Part shown: one piece after another, positions 19,076 through 28,789 of the stretch
How positions within the stretch are numbered: position 1 is the stretch's first letter
Layout: each line of letters opens with the position of its first letter
Assembly: GCA_002205965.3 (NCBI GenBank)
Contig: NADL03000517.1
Span: 1-64,000, forward strand
From: Kappaphycus alvarezii
Taxonomy: Eukaryota > Rhodophyta > Florideophyceae > Gigartinales > Solieriaceae
Length of the DNA stretch: 64,000 nucleotides
Direction: 5' to 3'
Program-made: the position numbers and the translations under genes
Notes under the pieces: generated by a model
Databases searched by the model: none
What the model was told of the DNA's origin: nothing
What the model saw: only the letters and a program-made list of their open reading frames with translations

Positions 19076-19986
19076 GAGAAAGCACCACCGATGAAGAAGA
19101 AGACGAAGTTCGTGGCGCTCTGAGGGCTCGTCTAGCGCACAATCGAGAGGACTACCAAGAGCGAATAAACGATTGCCTCCGAAGCAATGGCATAGTCGCT
19201 TGGAATGTTGACGAGCTCCGTCCCGCCGCAGCTCCAGTTGAACACAAGTCTGAGGTAAAGGACCAAAATCAAGTTTACCATAAAGCTCGTTGCCTGGCTC
19301 CGCGTCACAACGATACGGTCCGACAAGAAGTTGATAAGATGCTGGATGCAGGGATTATTACCCCGGCGTCTTCAGCATGGTACTTTCCTGTATTTATCGC
19401 CTCCAAGAAGGACGGAAAACCCACATTATGTGTGGACTACCGCACTTTGAACAGTAAGATGAAGGATGATCGTTGGCCTCTGACCGAGATAGAAGAAATA
19501 TTCGATGACCTAAAGGGTAGTTCGGTATTCCGTACCCTCGACTTGTTCGCAGGATACTGGCTGGTTCGCATGAGCGAAGATTGTAAGGAGATGGCTAACT
19601 TTATTTGCCGTTACGGGACGTTCAAGTTTGAGGTTATGCCCTTTGGTCTCATTAATGCGCCGTCAACTTTTCAGCGTATGATGGACTACGTTTTACGGGA
19701 CATTTCCTTTGCCCGCGTTTATCTGGAAAATTTTGTCGTCTTTTCTAACTCCGTCGAGGAGCACATTGATCACTTAAATATAATTTTCGACGCTATCGGA
19801 AAAACGGGTCTGAAGCTCAATATCATCAAGTGTGACTTTGCAAAACCAGCTGTGAAGTTACTGAGACACAAGGTGGACAAAAAAGGAGTTCCCTTCGACG
19901 AAAAAAAGATTAAGGCCATCAAGGAATCACTGGTTCCGAAGGATACGACTGAGTTGCGCGGTTTCTTTGGCCTTGCCAGTTATTAA
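19076..19986 (+). pseudogene. Reverse transcriptase, element B, catalytic pair lost
   Basis: RT motifs are clear: LCVDYRTLNSKM, TLDLFAGYWLVRM (first Asp), MPFGLINAPSTFQRMM. The palm motif reads VYLENFVVF where YIDD is expected, so both catalytic Asp residues of that motif are gone (Glu and Asn instead). The frame opens about 260 bases upstream of 19339 with RGALRARLAHNREDYQE. It ends in TAA at a conserved Tyr position (ASY*RCFIRGFA). Loss of the DD pair makes the enzyme inactive regardless of frame. Confidence 0.88.
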
Positions 19987-20728
19987 CGCTGTTTTATTCG
20001 TGGCTTCGCCGATATTTGGGCCGCATTACATGCCTGTTCGTTTGGAAATAGGAAATTAAACTGGACAGCGGAAAATGATGGAGGCATTCGAGCGAATGAA
20101 ATTTAAAGAGAAGCTCACCACTCCACCGGTTCTAGTATTTCCCGACTTCGATTCCCCATTTATAGTGGAAACAGAAGCTTCCAGCGTCGCGGTAGGGGCA
20201 ATCCTCGCCCAGAAAAAGGAAGAAGGGAAGATACACCCCGTACAGTACGGTAGCCGCACTATGAATTCGGCTGACAAGAACTATTCAGCATGTGAAAGGA
20301 AAGCTCTAGCGGTAATCTTCGCCTTGCGGAAGTTTCGCGTATATCTGTTGTCGACAAATCCATTCAGGTTGATTATCGATCATTACGCCCTCCGCTACGC
20401 TTTTAAAATGAACGATATCCATGGAAGGTTGGCGCGGTGGATGGATTTTCTTGTTGAGTACGAGTTCGAAGTAGAGTATAGGCCGGGCGTAAATAACGGT
20501 GCCGCGGACTACCTGTCGAGAGCCGTCCCTACTGGTTCCACACCACACTCAGGTGTCGACGAAAGAGACTTGGTTGCAAAAGTTAGTTCCGTCTCTGTCG
20601 TGGAGGGCATTTCATTGGAATCCCGTCTTATTGAGGTCGCTCGCCATTTGAAGGAGTTTAAGATCGAAGAAGAAGACGAAAACAAGAGGCGTGCAATCAA
20701 GCGTATGGCGAAGCGTTTCATAGTTTAG
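19987..20728 (+). pseudogene. RNase H, element B
   Basis: RCFIRGFADIWAALHA continues the RT connection. After a shift near 20085, the RNase H domain reads IVETEASSVAVGAIL, ACERKALAVIFALRKFRVYL and IIDHYALRYAF. Compared with A, the first Asp (TDAS) is Glu, and KEALA is KALA, so two active-site positions are altered. The end matches A with YRPGVNNGAADYLSR. The frame stops with TAG at 20726-20728. Confidence 0.85.
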
Positions 20729-21530
20729 GAGGGCAAGCTACTACGAAGCAAGAAAATGGGACTCAAGACTGTTCCCTTCCTTGAGGATAGGGCGTCGATA
20801 CTCCTCAGCTTCCACGACGATATTGGACACCGGGACACTGGAACAACGAAGAAGTTCATCTCTGACCGCTACTGGTGGCCGTATATGCATAAGAACATCC
20901 AAAACTACGTGAAAAGTTGTGAGGGATGTCAGAAAACCAAACCGATCCCACCTTAACGTACAAGCCTGAAATTTCCGGTCTCTAACATATTCGGGACTTA
21001 TTCGATCGATTTCGCCGGGCTGTTCCCAAAGTCGAAGGGCGGGAAGAAGTTTTTTGCTCATTGCGGTAGAGCATTTCATAGGTTGGCCAACCGCTTTGGC
21101 CACAGAAGATTGGTCGGCCAGGACTGTTACTTAGTTCATAAAGAAGGAAATTTTGTTCCATTTTGGTCCCCCTAAGACCATTGCATCCGACAATGCTGGA
21201 TGCTTCACCGCTGCTTCCCTCATCTCCTTTTTGGGGAAACACGGAATCTCTTGCAGCACTGTTCTGTCCTACGCCCAAATGTCGAATGGTAGGGTCGAGA
21301 AGATGGTACGCACCGTCAAGACCGCCGTCAAGAAAATGGTTCTAGGCCAGGGGATGGATTGGGAGGAGAGCTTACCGAACGTTTGGTATGGATACCGTCG
21401 TCTTCGTCTCGCCTCCGGAGTATATCCGTTCGAGTTGATGTACGGAGTTTTGCCGTGCATGGAATCATCAGATGCGATAGCTCTAATTTCCAACGCCTCG
21501 GAGAGCCATCGGCGATTGGAGTTGTAGCAA
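20729..21530 (+). pseudogene. Integrase, element B
   Basis: The zinc domain is intact (FHDDIGHRD, WWPYMHKNIQNYVKSCEGCQ). The core shows YSIDFAGLF (first Asp, near 21000), then a frameshift near 21050. Next come IASDNAGCF (second Asp, near 21190) and YAQMSNGRVEKMVRTVK (Glu, near 21300), ending WYGYRRLRLASGVYPFELMYG. A stop (TAA, near 20954) follows the zinc domain. The DDE triad survives, but the gene is split into at least three frames. Confidence 0.87.
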
Positions 21531-21830
21531 ACGTGGCACTCCGGGCACGAAGAAGGGATGGACAAGAGCTAGTATTGAGAAACAAGGCATTCTCGGAACC
21601 TGTAGGGTTCAACGTAGGCGACTTGGTACTTGTCGCACATGGAGCGGCCTTACCGGTAACAGTAAAAATGACCAACTTTTGAATAAAGATACTTCGGTCC
21701 GTGCCAGATATGGAAAGGGGATCACCCGAGGTATTGGCTGACCTCGTATAGTGGACGTCACTCCCGACGTTCTATCCACGCAAAGCGTTTGGTTCCTTTT
21801 GTGGGCCGCCCCAGAAGCCTACAAAATTAG
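21531..21830 (+). pseudogene. Integrase C-terminal domain, element B
   Basis: FNVGDLVLVAHGAALP corresponds to FSVGSKVLVVHGKAM of A. After a stop and a shift, SIHAKRLVPFVGRP (near 21770-21815) corresponds to HARRLVPYHQRP. The duplicated domain found downstream in A has no counterpart here. Confidence 0.7.
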
Positions 21831-22829
21831 TCCCCTCTATTCTCACCTATCATAGTGGTCGCAAAATTACCCTTTAGCAGAACAGTTCCCGTGATTGTTT
21901 GATTGTTTGAACAATACATCTTTTGATCGTTTGAGTAATACAATTGTTTTGTTGGTTTCAGACCCATCTCTACAAGATCTTCATTGGTCATCTTCTTATT
22001 ATTTATGAATAACCTTCTATGAAGTATCGAAATCGCCGGAGATAACAAGAAGAAATGAAACACAACGTAGAAGGGAATCGAATGATGTAAAATGTTGAAT
22101 CACAGTAAAACCTACCGCTTAAACCACCCACATTACCCTTCACCTTCAATTGCGCCCCATCGCGGCAGTGACATGCCCTTGTTTGCGCAAATAACTTGGA
22201 ATAACCTTCAATGTCTGAATAATCTTCAGCGTCCACTTCCCTCGACATTATCGCCAATCTTCTCCAGCGACGCTTTGCGTTACTCATGTGCTCAACATCT
22301 CCAACTGCTTCGTCCTCGCCATTGCAGTGTTAGTGAACAACTAAAGATCAGCTTCCACGAATATGCAGGCAGTCTGAGACTGCACCTACGTGATTCTCAG
22401 CTTCCGCATCACCGTCGTTGTGCCACCACAAGATGAAGAGAATAAGATGGCGAGGAGAAGCACGGGCCTACAAGGCGCTTGAGAAAGGAGGCGAACCAGC
22501 CAAACAGGGTTACAAGCTTGCAAGAAACACAGGGCGCACAAGTCCAAAGGTTGCGCCAAACACGAGGCGCACAAGCCTACTGAGCGAGCCAGAAACGAGG
22601 CGCACAAGCCGAGGATAAACACGAGGCGAACAAGCCTACAGAGCGAGCTACCAATAAGACACAAGAGCCGAGAAGAAGGCACACAGGCACACAAGCCGAG
22701 AGTAAGGCCAGGGAAGCAGGATTGGTGGTGTCGAGGCTCGGGTTGGAAGGAATGGCTATGCTGTTATTTTAAATACTGAAACGTACAGTACAGTATGCGG
22801 CCCCGTGGTCCGTTTTGGGGGCGGGGTGG
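21831..22829 (+). other. Non-coding 3' region of element B with degenerate tandem repeat
   Basis: No gene is supported. Between about 22500 and 22700, a degenerate unit of 30-40 bp repeats about five times around the core ACGAGGCGCACAAGCC, often followed by TACNGAGCGAGC. The last 18 bases, GTTTTGGGGGCGGGGTGG (22812-22829), are purine-rich and would be the polypurine tract. Confidence 0.55.
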
Positions 22830-23064
22830 TGATGGGGACAAATGTTGGATTCTGGAATGTTTTAATTATTTTAGGTGCAGTACAGAACAATATTGTACTG
22901 TACGATTTATTTTTATATTTTAGACTACAGTGCGGAAATTTATTTGTTTTCTAGGAACCGCCGGCCGCCCTTTAGTCACATGCATTTTCGGCGCTTGCCT
23001 ATATATGTAGGCGAAGCGTCGGATGCGCGCAAATAAAATCACAACACAACGACCGAAACCAACA
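22830..23064 (+). repeat. 3' LTR of element B
   Basis: 235 bp, counterpart of 16964-17199, with the same ends. It is followed by ATACC, the near-match of ATACG on the other side. Confidence 0.9.
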
Positions 23065-23853
23065 ATACCATTTGCATTTGTTGTTGCTTCCAGCCGACTG
23101 ATTTCTGAACGCAGGCCTTGCCATAAGGCAGCGAGGTCATTGGCAGAGAGATCAGTCTAGAGATGTACTAAGACGCTAATCGCTTGTCAACTTAATCAAC
23201 CTACAATAGTGTAATGTACTGGAGCTACTGTACTTGGGTCACCTTAGCCGCCAACCACTGCCCAAGAAAGTAGCCGTTCCACAGCCCTAATCAGTACGTA
23301 GAATACCCAAAATCTCCCCCTTACCAATCCGCATGCAAAGACACGTTGCGGCGACGGTTTCGTCCAAAGCGGGATGTGTGGCGGTTGATCTCACAACAGC
23401 CTTAAAAGATAATCCCGCCTGACTCTGACTAGTTTTCAGACCCTCCACCACACAGACCGGCTCCCCTCCTGCCTCGGGAAATAGACGCCCTACAGTACAG
23501 TAGAACTCTAATCAAGGGGAAAAATTGGCTTGTTTTAATGATCGAAAAATAAGTTAGCCTATGTTCCAAAGCGCATCAAATATGTAATTGGTACAAGTGG
23601 TCGGCATGGGGGAACCAAGAAAATGTAATCACTAACGCTCCCTAATATGCCCCCAGACTGGGGCAGACTTACTGACCCGGGTAAATGTCCCGGGCAATGC
23701 TTCGTGGGGACATTACCCTTTTGGTTTTTTTAGCGCACAAGCCATTGGCTGCGCGACAAGTCACAAAAAAAAGCTTTGAAATGTTATCCCGGCCTAAAAT
23801 TTCCATGGCAATTGCAGACCAGAAAAGGATATATAAACCACTCTCGACCTTGG
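23065..23853. other. Unassigned region between element B and the inverted repeat
   Basis: No coding potential or repeat homology was recognised. A short palindromic stretch CCGGGTAAATGTCCCGGG lies near 23677-23695. A TATATAAAC box at 23830-23838 sits just outside the inverted repeat and could drive transcription into the left arm. Confidence 0.4.
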
Positions 23854-24033
23854 GGAGTCGAGAGGGGTTCAACATACCAGACCACCCGCTCCACACCAGA
23901 CCACCCGTTCCACACTATACCACCCGCTCCACACCTCACAACTGCTGTCGCTCTCGCTGCTGTCGCTGCTCTCTTCGCCGCCGCTGCTAGCTATCGCAAT
24001 TATTGATGCTCGAGTTGCTGTTTTTCTTTTAGA

Positions 24034-24220
24034 GTGGGCCTCCGCCACAGGATAGTCGACTGTGCGATACAGAGACTATCGTGTGCCGTGCTTTTAACTC
24101 CAATCAAAGGCTCGGGGGAAGGACTTGAGTGGCCTCCGCCACAATCTAGTCTCCTGTGCTACACGGATGCTAGATTGATCCTTGCCTGCTACTCCAACCG
24201 GATGCTCAGGTAGAGACTGG
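24034..24220 (+). ncRNA. Two tandem 94-nt units with a covarying stem-loop
   Basis: Each unit starts CCTCCGCCACA and aligns without gaps to the other. Unit 1 pairs GATAGTC (24051-24057) with GACTATC (24074-24080). Unit 2 pairs AATCTAG (24144-24150) differently, with CTAGATT (24070s equivalent at 24170-24176). Two base pairs change on both sides (G-C to T-A, A-T to C-G). Others become wobble pairs, and one pair at the base of the loop side is lost. An inner stem CTGT/ACAG (CTGT/ACGG in unit 2) encloses a five-base loop. The units lie between a TATA box and the first coding-like ATG, as in a structured 5' leader. Whether an RNA is made is unknown. Confidence 0.5.
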
Positions 24221-24478
24221 ACTAAAGGGGCAAAACTCTGGTCGATTGGTACTGTAAGCAACTGGGATTGGGAGTTTGTTGGGGAAACCCTGCTCAAAAT
24301 TAAGGAACAGACTGCCCTATTTGGCAACACACAGGAGAACTGCTGCTAAAAAATTGTAGACTAGCCGCACTCACTTCGCTACGTACTGGGGAGCCCCTGG
24401 CCGAATTTGGACTTACTCTCATTGATTAAGCCTTTTTTCCAAGTATGGCTATTTGAATTTGGGTATTGATATCCGTAG

Positions 24479-24880
24479 ATGGCCGGTGAAAAGGCCGAGG
24501 CTGATCAGAATAAAAAGAAAAGGTCTTAAAAATACCGTTACTGTCGACACTCACTTATCGACAACGAAGCTGAGGTTGCCAGTGCATCTGGGTCCGACGG
24601 TGAGAGTACGGAAACCGATTCTGAATCTAGCTTGGAAATCCCGTCGTCTCCTCTTCTGAGACAGACTTGCCCTCCTGCAAGGGGTCTTGTAGCACCTTCA
24701 GAAAAACTAGTAGAGGTTTTCGGCTCACAGACCGAAGCAACACACTGGAGGGAACACCTACAGAAACACATACGAGATGGGTTTACATTTGCAAAGTTCT
24801 CCAGCGACGAGAAGCAAGAATTCCTAGAGCTACGAGAGAAGAAAACTCGAAAGGACAAAAATATGGGCCCTGGTAGCGCA
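24479..24880 (+). pseudogene. Element D coding-like segment, left arm
   Basis: ATG at 24479 opens a short basic peptide (MAGEKAEADQNKKKRS) ended by TAA. The same frame continues with an acidic Ser-rich stretch (EAEVASASGSDGESTETDSE). A charged helical region follows (EKLVEVFGSQTEATHWREHL, then KFSSDEKQEFLELREKKTRK). Both arms share the TAA. The left copy is cut at the junction with element C; the right copy continues. It could be a gag-like N-terminus, but I do not recognise it. Confidence 0.45.
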
Positions 24881-25253
24881 CAGAACCGAAGCCTTCCATC
24901 TGGTTTCCTCACTATGAAGATTGGAAATGGCCATGCTGAATCGGCAGGGGTTATAATACCTGTTGCAAGCATTTCATCAATCTCCTTACTAACTGCATTG
25001 TTGTATTTTGGTGTCATTCGGCGTGTTTTTGATATATCTGTGCGGAATTCTTTAATTCGAAGCTATGACGAATAAGGACGGAGGCAGGAAGGAGCTCGTC
25101 AATGGTCCATGCGATAATGCCTGAATCAATTAACGCGTTGTTGATTACTGTCTGCACTTCCTCCGGGAGGTTTGCAAAACGGGCCCGAAGTGCTCCTCTT
25201 AGCTCTTGCTTTTCAACCTCCTCAGGTCCCCATCGTTCATTCATTGGTGTCAC
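24881..25253 (-). pseudogene. RT N-terminus of element C, truncated
   Basis: The minus-strand reading gives ELRGALRARFANLPEEVQ, SGIIAWTIDELLPASVLIRH, and after a frame change EIDEMLATGIITPADSAW and PIFIVRKPDGRLRFC. This matches A (VIAWSVSDLRQASVPVTH, KKDGKLRFCVDYR) up to the Cys of FCVDY. The next bases belong to the left arm of D. The break is therefore precise, inside one of the most conserved RT motifs. Confidence 0.85.
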
Positions 25254-25319
25254 ACCAATATTTGACTTCTCGTTCCTGTCGGAATTATAGCGATCTTCTC
25301 TCAGGAGAGCTACAACCAG

Positions 25320-25960
25320 TTATTCGTCTGAACTCGATGATAGTGCCGGTGTGGACTCAGAGTCAGAGGTGAAGTCTTCACTTGGCGTGCCTTCTCCCAA
25401 CGCGATTTTTCGTCGGTCCGTGGCATGATAATCTGGTTCAAGGGCGAGTAATATCTTCTTCCCACCTATCTGAATTGAGACGGAATCGTTTTCAAAGTAC
25501 ATTTTTGCCTTCAAAGACTTTAGCGTAGGACGTCCAATAATGATGTCATAGGGCGAATTTTCTACAACCAAATAATGCAGGGGGGTAATTTCGTCCTCAA
25601 ATGAATTAGGTACTTCGTTAATTGCTCCAATTAAGTTTTAAACTGCTCCATTTGCAACTGTGATTTTCTTTGCTGTATATTTCGGCAGCAAACAAAATTG
25701 GTCTGAGAATTCTTTATACATCACATCAGGGACAGCCACAGAATCCAGTAACGACCAATCTTTTGTACCAAACTCTTGGAGCTTTTCTTCGCGACGTGCA
25801 AAAGTCGGTCTTCACGTGACTCTTTTTGGATTACCAGAGACGCTTCATTCCTCGTCGGTTTTCCAATCAGGCGGTGAATGATCTTTTTCGTTTCATCCGC
25901 CTCTCCACGGAGCAACTGACCAAATGTCAAACCGCAGTTTGCGTTAGCAATCTCAGAGAG
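25320..25960 (-). pseudogene. Protease of element C, active site changed
   Basis: The minus strand reads NCGLTFGQLLRGEADETKK (shared motif), then a frame with LLDSVAVPDVMYKEF, where the canonical DSG reads DSV. The domain ends with YLVVENSPYDIIIGRPTLKS and the acidic linker TPSEDFTSDSES. Gly-to-Val in DSG would be expected to disable the protease. At least two frame changes and stops are present. Confidence 0.8.
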
Positions 25961-26296
25961 TACATAATAGAGGCTGAAATATTCTCGTAATTGACGAGCT
26001 GCTGCTTTCTTAGAACGGCTGACAGCCTTGGATTTATTTAAAGGAGCCAGATTTGGCTTTTCCAGCGGTTTTAATGTATTTGGAGGTTGATTTCATAGTA
26101 GGGTAACTGGGATACAGTCGTGCTCGTCTTGAAGCGGAGATAAAGCCTGGCCACCTACTTCCCTTTTTGCAGCATTGCCAGCGTTGCCAGCGTCCACGTC
26201 ATCTTTGCACTCTTTTAGTACGTTCACCCTTTCCTCTTCATCCTTTTCCTCGTCTTTTACCTCTCCATATGGTGCCCTCTGCTCATCCCTCTTAGG

Positions 26297-27168
26297 TTAC
26301 TGCTTTATTTTAGTCCAGAAGATAGCCTCTGAATGCCCTAGCTTATCACAGCTAAGAAATATGGTGTTTCGAGGCAGATTCTTCGGGCATCGACTGGCCC
26401 CATGTCCAGGTTCACGACAGTACGAACAAAGCCTCTCTCCTTGTTTTCCGCCGCGGGCCGGTGGTGAATTTTTGCTACCTGTCTCTTTTTGTCTTTTGAT
26501 AAAGAGACTCAGATTGGCCATCTCATCTGCTAACACGTCCACCTTTTGTTCAACATTTGATGGACGGACCGCCGAAGGGATTCGAAGAGTTGGGTCTTGC
26601 GACAACCCAGCAACAGAGGAGCCAATGAAGGTGACAAGATTAAACCAGAAAAACCGCAAGGCTTGGAAAATTTCTGTATAGTCCGTCGGACCTCCGAAGG
26701 CCAGGAAATGTACCACCTCATCAGAGAGACATGCAGTTGAGCGCAATAGTCCAAACTTTGCACTAGTGTCGAATCTAGCTTTCTCGTATAGCCGTCCAAT
26801 ATGTTTAAGTGACCCTGGGATGTTGTCCATGTCCAAATCTGCTTCGAGTGCTTGATAAATCACATCCTGGGGTTCCTCTTGTGAGACAAAGTTTTCTGTA
26901 ATTTTGCGGTTCACTAGCTCGTAGTTTCAGGCTTCACTAATCAACACGCTATCACGTGCAAATGAGTCATAATAGAAGTCGAACGCAGCGCCGTCAAGGT
27001 GGGCGAGTAGCTTCATTGCCTTTTCCTCATATTCCTTTGCAACCATGACTAATTTCTCAAAGTAGAAGGAGAAGCAGCACACATCTTTCGTCCCGTCGAA
27101 AATAAACACACTGGAGTTCGAAGAACTGTCTTCAGAGAACTGACCACCAGCCTTCCACCAGAGTACCA
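26297..27168 (-). pseudogene. Gag of element C
   Basis: On the minus strand the start codon uses the terminal A of the LTR plus TG of the PBS (MVLWWKAGGQFSED). The capsid begins FIFDGTKDVCCFSFYFEKLV, comparable to element B. One TGA (near 26928) interrupts an otherwise open frame of about 290 codons. The nucleocapsid has CSYCREPGHGASRC and a damaged second knuckle (LSCDKLGHSEAIFW). The frame then ends at TAA/TAG near 26297. A Glu/Lys-rich spacer links it to the protease. Confidence 0.83.
27151..27168 (-). promoter_or_regulatory. Primer binding site of element C
   Basis: On the minus strand TGGTACTCTGGTGGAAGG directly follows an LTR ending ..GCCATCA. It differs from the A site at only a few positions. 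A TATAAAAG box lies about 90 bp upstream on the same strand (near 27252). Confidence 0.7.
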
Positions 27169-27745
27169 TGATGGCGTCCTTTCTGGTATAGGCGGAATGG
27201 AGTTGCGAGCGGCAACTCAACAGTGACTGTAATGCAACTTAAATCAATGACTTTTATAACCTAAATGCAGGAATGCTTTGCGTTTTTGAAGCAATTTAGT
27301 CTATTTCAAGCCCGAATTCTTTCTCTTAACAGCCTTAACGTGGGCGGAAGTCCGTATATGACGTTTTGAGTCGTGTTGGATTGATGGGAATGGTTTTCAC
27401 ATGCCTGCCAGTACGGGGAATCCTTATTTCTCACTTCATTGCTGCCCAGCCAGGGCGTGTGCGTTGGAAGCGGATTATAATTGCCTCTCTCGTAGCATAT
27501 TGAATACTTTGTCACACAGATTACACCGTAATTCCCGCTTCTTCTACATTTTTCTCTGATTCCTACTCTCCTTGTCGGTAGCAACCAGTTGAGCCGTTCT
27601 GCAGCGGACGGCAGTCCGAGAGTGCCCCTCGTCGTCGAATAAAATCAACTTCCTCTTTGGTACTTCTTATAGGGCTTGCAGTGACTCTCTTGGAGGCTCT
27701 TTCTGACTGGAACTACCTGGTGGGGATCTTTTTTGCGCGATATAG

Positions 27746-28789
27746 GCACTACCAGGACCCGGAATTTTGTCCTTTCGAGTTTTCTTCTCTCGTAGCTCTA
27801 GGAATTCTTTCTTCTCGTCGCTGGAGAACTTTGCAAATGTAAACCCATCTCGTATGTGTTTCTGTAGGTGTTCCCTCCAGCGTGTTGCTTCGGTCTGTGA
27901 GCCGAAAACCTCTACTAGTTTTTCTGAAGGTGCTACAAGACCCCTTGCAGGAGGGCAAGTCTGTCTCAGAAGAGGAGACGACGGGATTTCCAAGCTAGAT
28001 TCAGAATCGGTTTCCGTACTCTCACCGTCGGACCCAGATGCACTGGCAACCTCAGCTTCGTTGTCGATAAGTGAGTGTCGACAGTAACGGTATTTTTAAG
28101 ACCTTTTCTTTTTATTCTGATCAGCCTCGGCCTTTTCACCGGCCATCTACGGATATCAATACCCAAATTCAAATAGCCATACTTGGAAAAAAGGCTTAAT
28201 CAATGAGAGTAAGTCCAAATTCGGCCAGAGGTTCCCCAGTACGTAGCGAAGTGAGTGCGGCTAGTCTACAATTTTTTAGCAGCAGTTCTCCTGTGTGTTG
28301 CCAAATAGGGCAGTCTGTTCCTTAATTTTGAGCAGGGTTTCCCCAACAAACTCCCAATCCCAGTTGCTTACAGTACCAATCGACCAGAGTTTTGCCCCTT
28401 TAGTCCAGTCTCTACCTGAGCATCCGGTTGGAGTAGCAGGCAAGGATCAATCTAGCATCCGTGTAGCACAGGAGACTAGATTGTGGCGGAGGCCACTCAA
28501 GTCCTTCCCCCGAGCCTTTGATTGGAGTTAAAAGCACGGCACACGATAGTCTCTGTATCGCACAGTCGACTATCCTGTGGCGGAGGCCCACTCTAAAAGA
28601 AAAACAGCAACTCGAGCATCAATAATTGCGATAGCTAGCAGCGGCGGCGAAGAGAGAAGCGACAGCAGCGAGAGCGACAGCAGTTGTGAGGTGTGGAGCG
28701 GGTGGTATAGTGTGTAACGGGTGGTCTGGTGTGGAGCGGGTGGTCGGGTGTGAAGCGAATTGTCTGGTATGTTGAACCCCTTTCGACTC
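27746..28789 (-). repeat. Right arm of long inverted repeat (element D, minus)
   Basis: Inverted counterpart of 23854-24880. It carries both 94-nt hairpin units (28445-28574) and the same coding-like frame. On the minus strand this frame runs on past the arm boundary to about 27667 (PGPGSAYIAQKRSPPGSSS). This copy therefore holds more of D than the left arm. It also has one more ACCACCC unit near 28740. Beyond 28790 the two flanks differ. Confidence 0.85.

Larger units (their letters stand above)
16964..23064 (+). mobile_element. Ty3/gypsy LTR retrotransposon B, full length, inactivated
   Basis: This 6.1-kb element is bounded by LTRs of 236 bp (16964-17199) and 235 bp (22830-23064), both TGATGGGGAC..CCAACA. 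The flanks ATACG and ATACC match at four of five bases, consistent with a 5-bp target duplication. The order gag, PR, RT, RNase H, IN is preserved, but every domain carries stops, frameshifts or lost catalytic residues. Roughly a dozen differences between the LTRs indicate an older insertion than element A. It is a sister lineage of A and C by shared PBS and linker motifs. Confidence 0.92.
23854..24880 (+). repeat. Left arm of long inverted repeat (element D, plus)
   Basis: About 1027 bp that match the reverse complement of 27746-28789 with only a handful of differences by eye. From the outside inwards it holds three or four short ACCACCCGCTCCACACC units (23880-23940), two 94-nt units with a conserved hairpin (24034-24220), and a coding-like segment from 24530. 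The inner end breaks off inside the RT gene of element C. No TG..CA ends or target duplication were found, so D is not classified. Confidence 0.85.
24881..27640 (-). mobile_element. Ty3/gypsy element C, truncated, between the inverted arms
   Basis: On the minus strand this reads 5' LTR (ending at 27169), PBS, gag, protease and the first part of RT, where it stops at the left-arm junction. RT palm, RNase H, integrase and the 3' LTR are missing. The left limit of the LTR (high coordinate) was not defined; it lies between about 27560 and 27745. It shares PBS, TFGQLLRG and acidic-linker motifs with A and B, but its sequence is clearly a separate lineage. Confidence 0.83.

Noticed and set aside
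24050..24176. Hammerhead or other known self-cleaving ribozyme in the 94-nt units
   Set aside because: The conserved CTGATGA and GAAA core elements are absent.
23854..28789. Reading the two D arms as LTRs of one retrotransposon
   Set aside because: LTRs are direct repeats; these arms are inverted, and no TG..CA ends or target duplication flank them.
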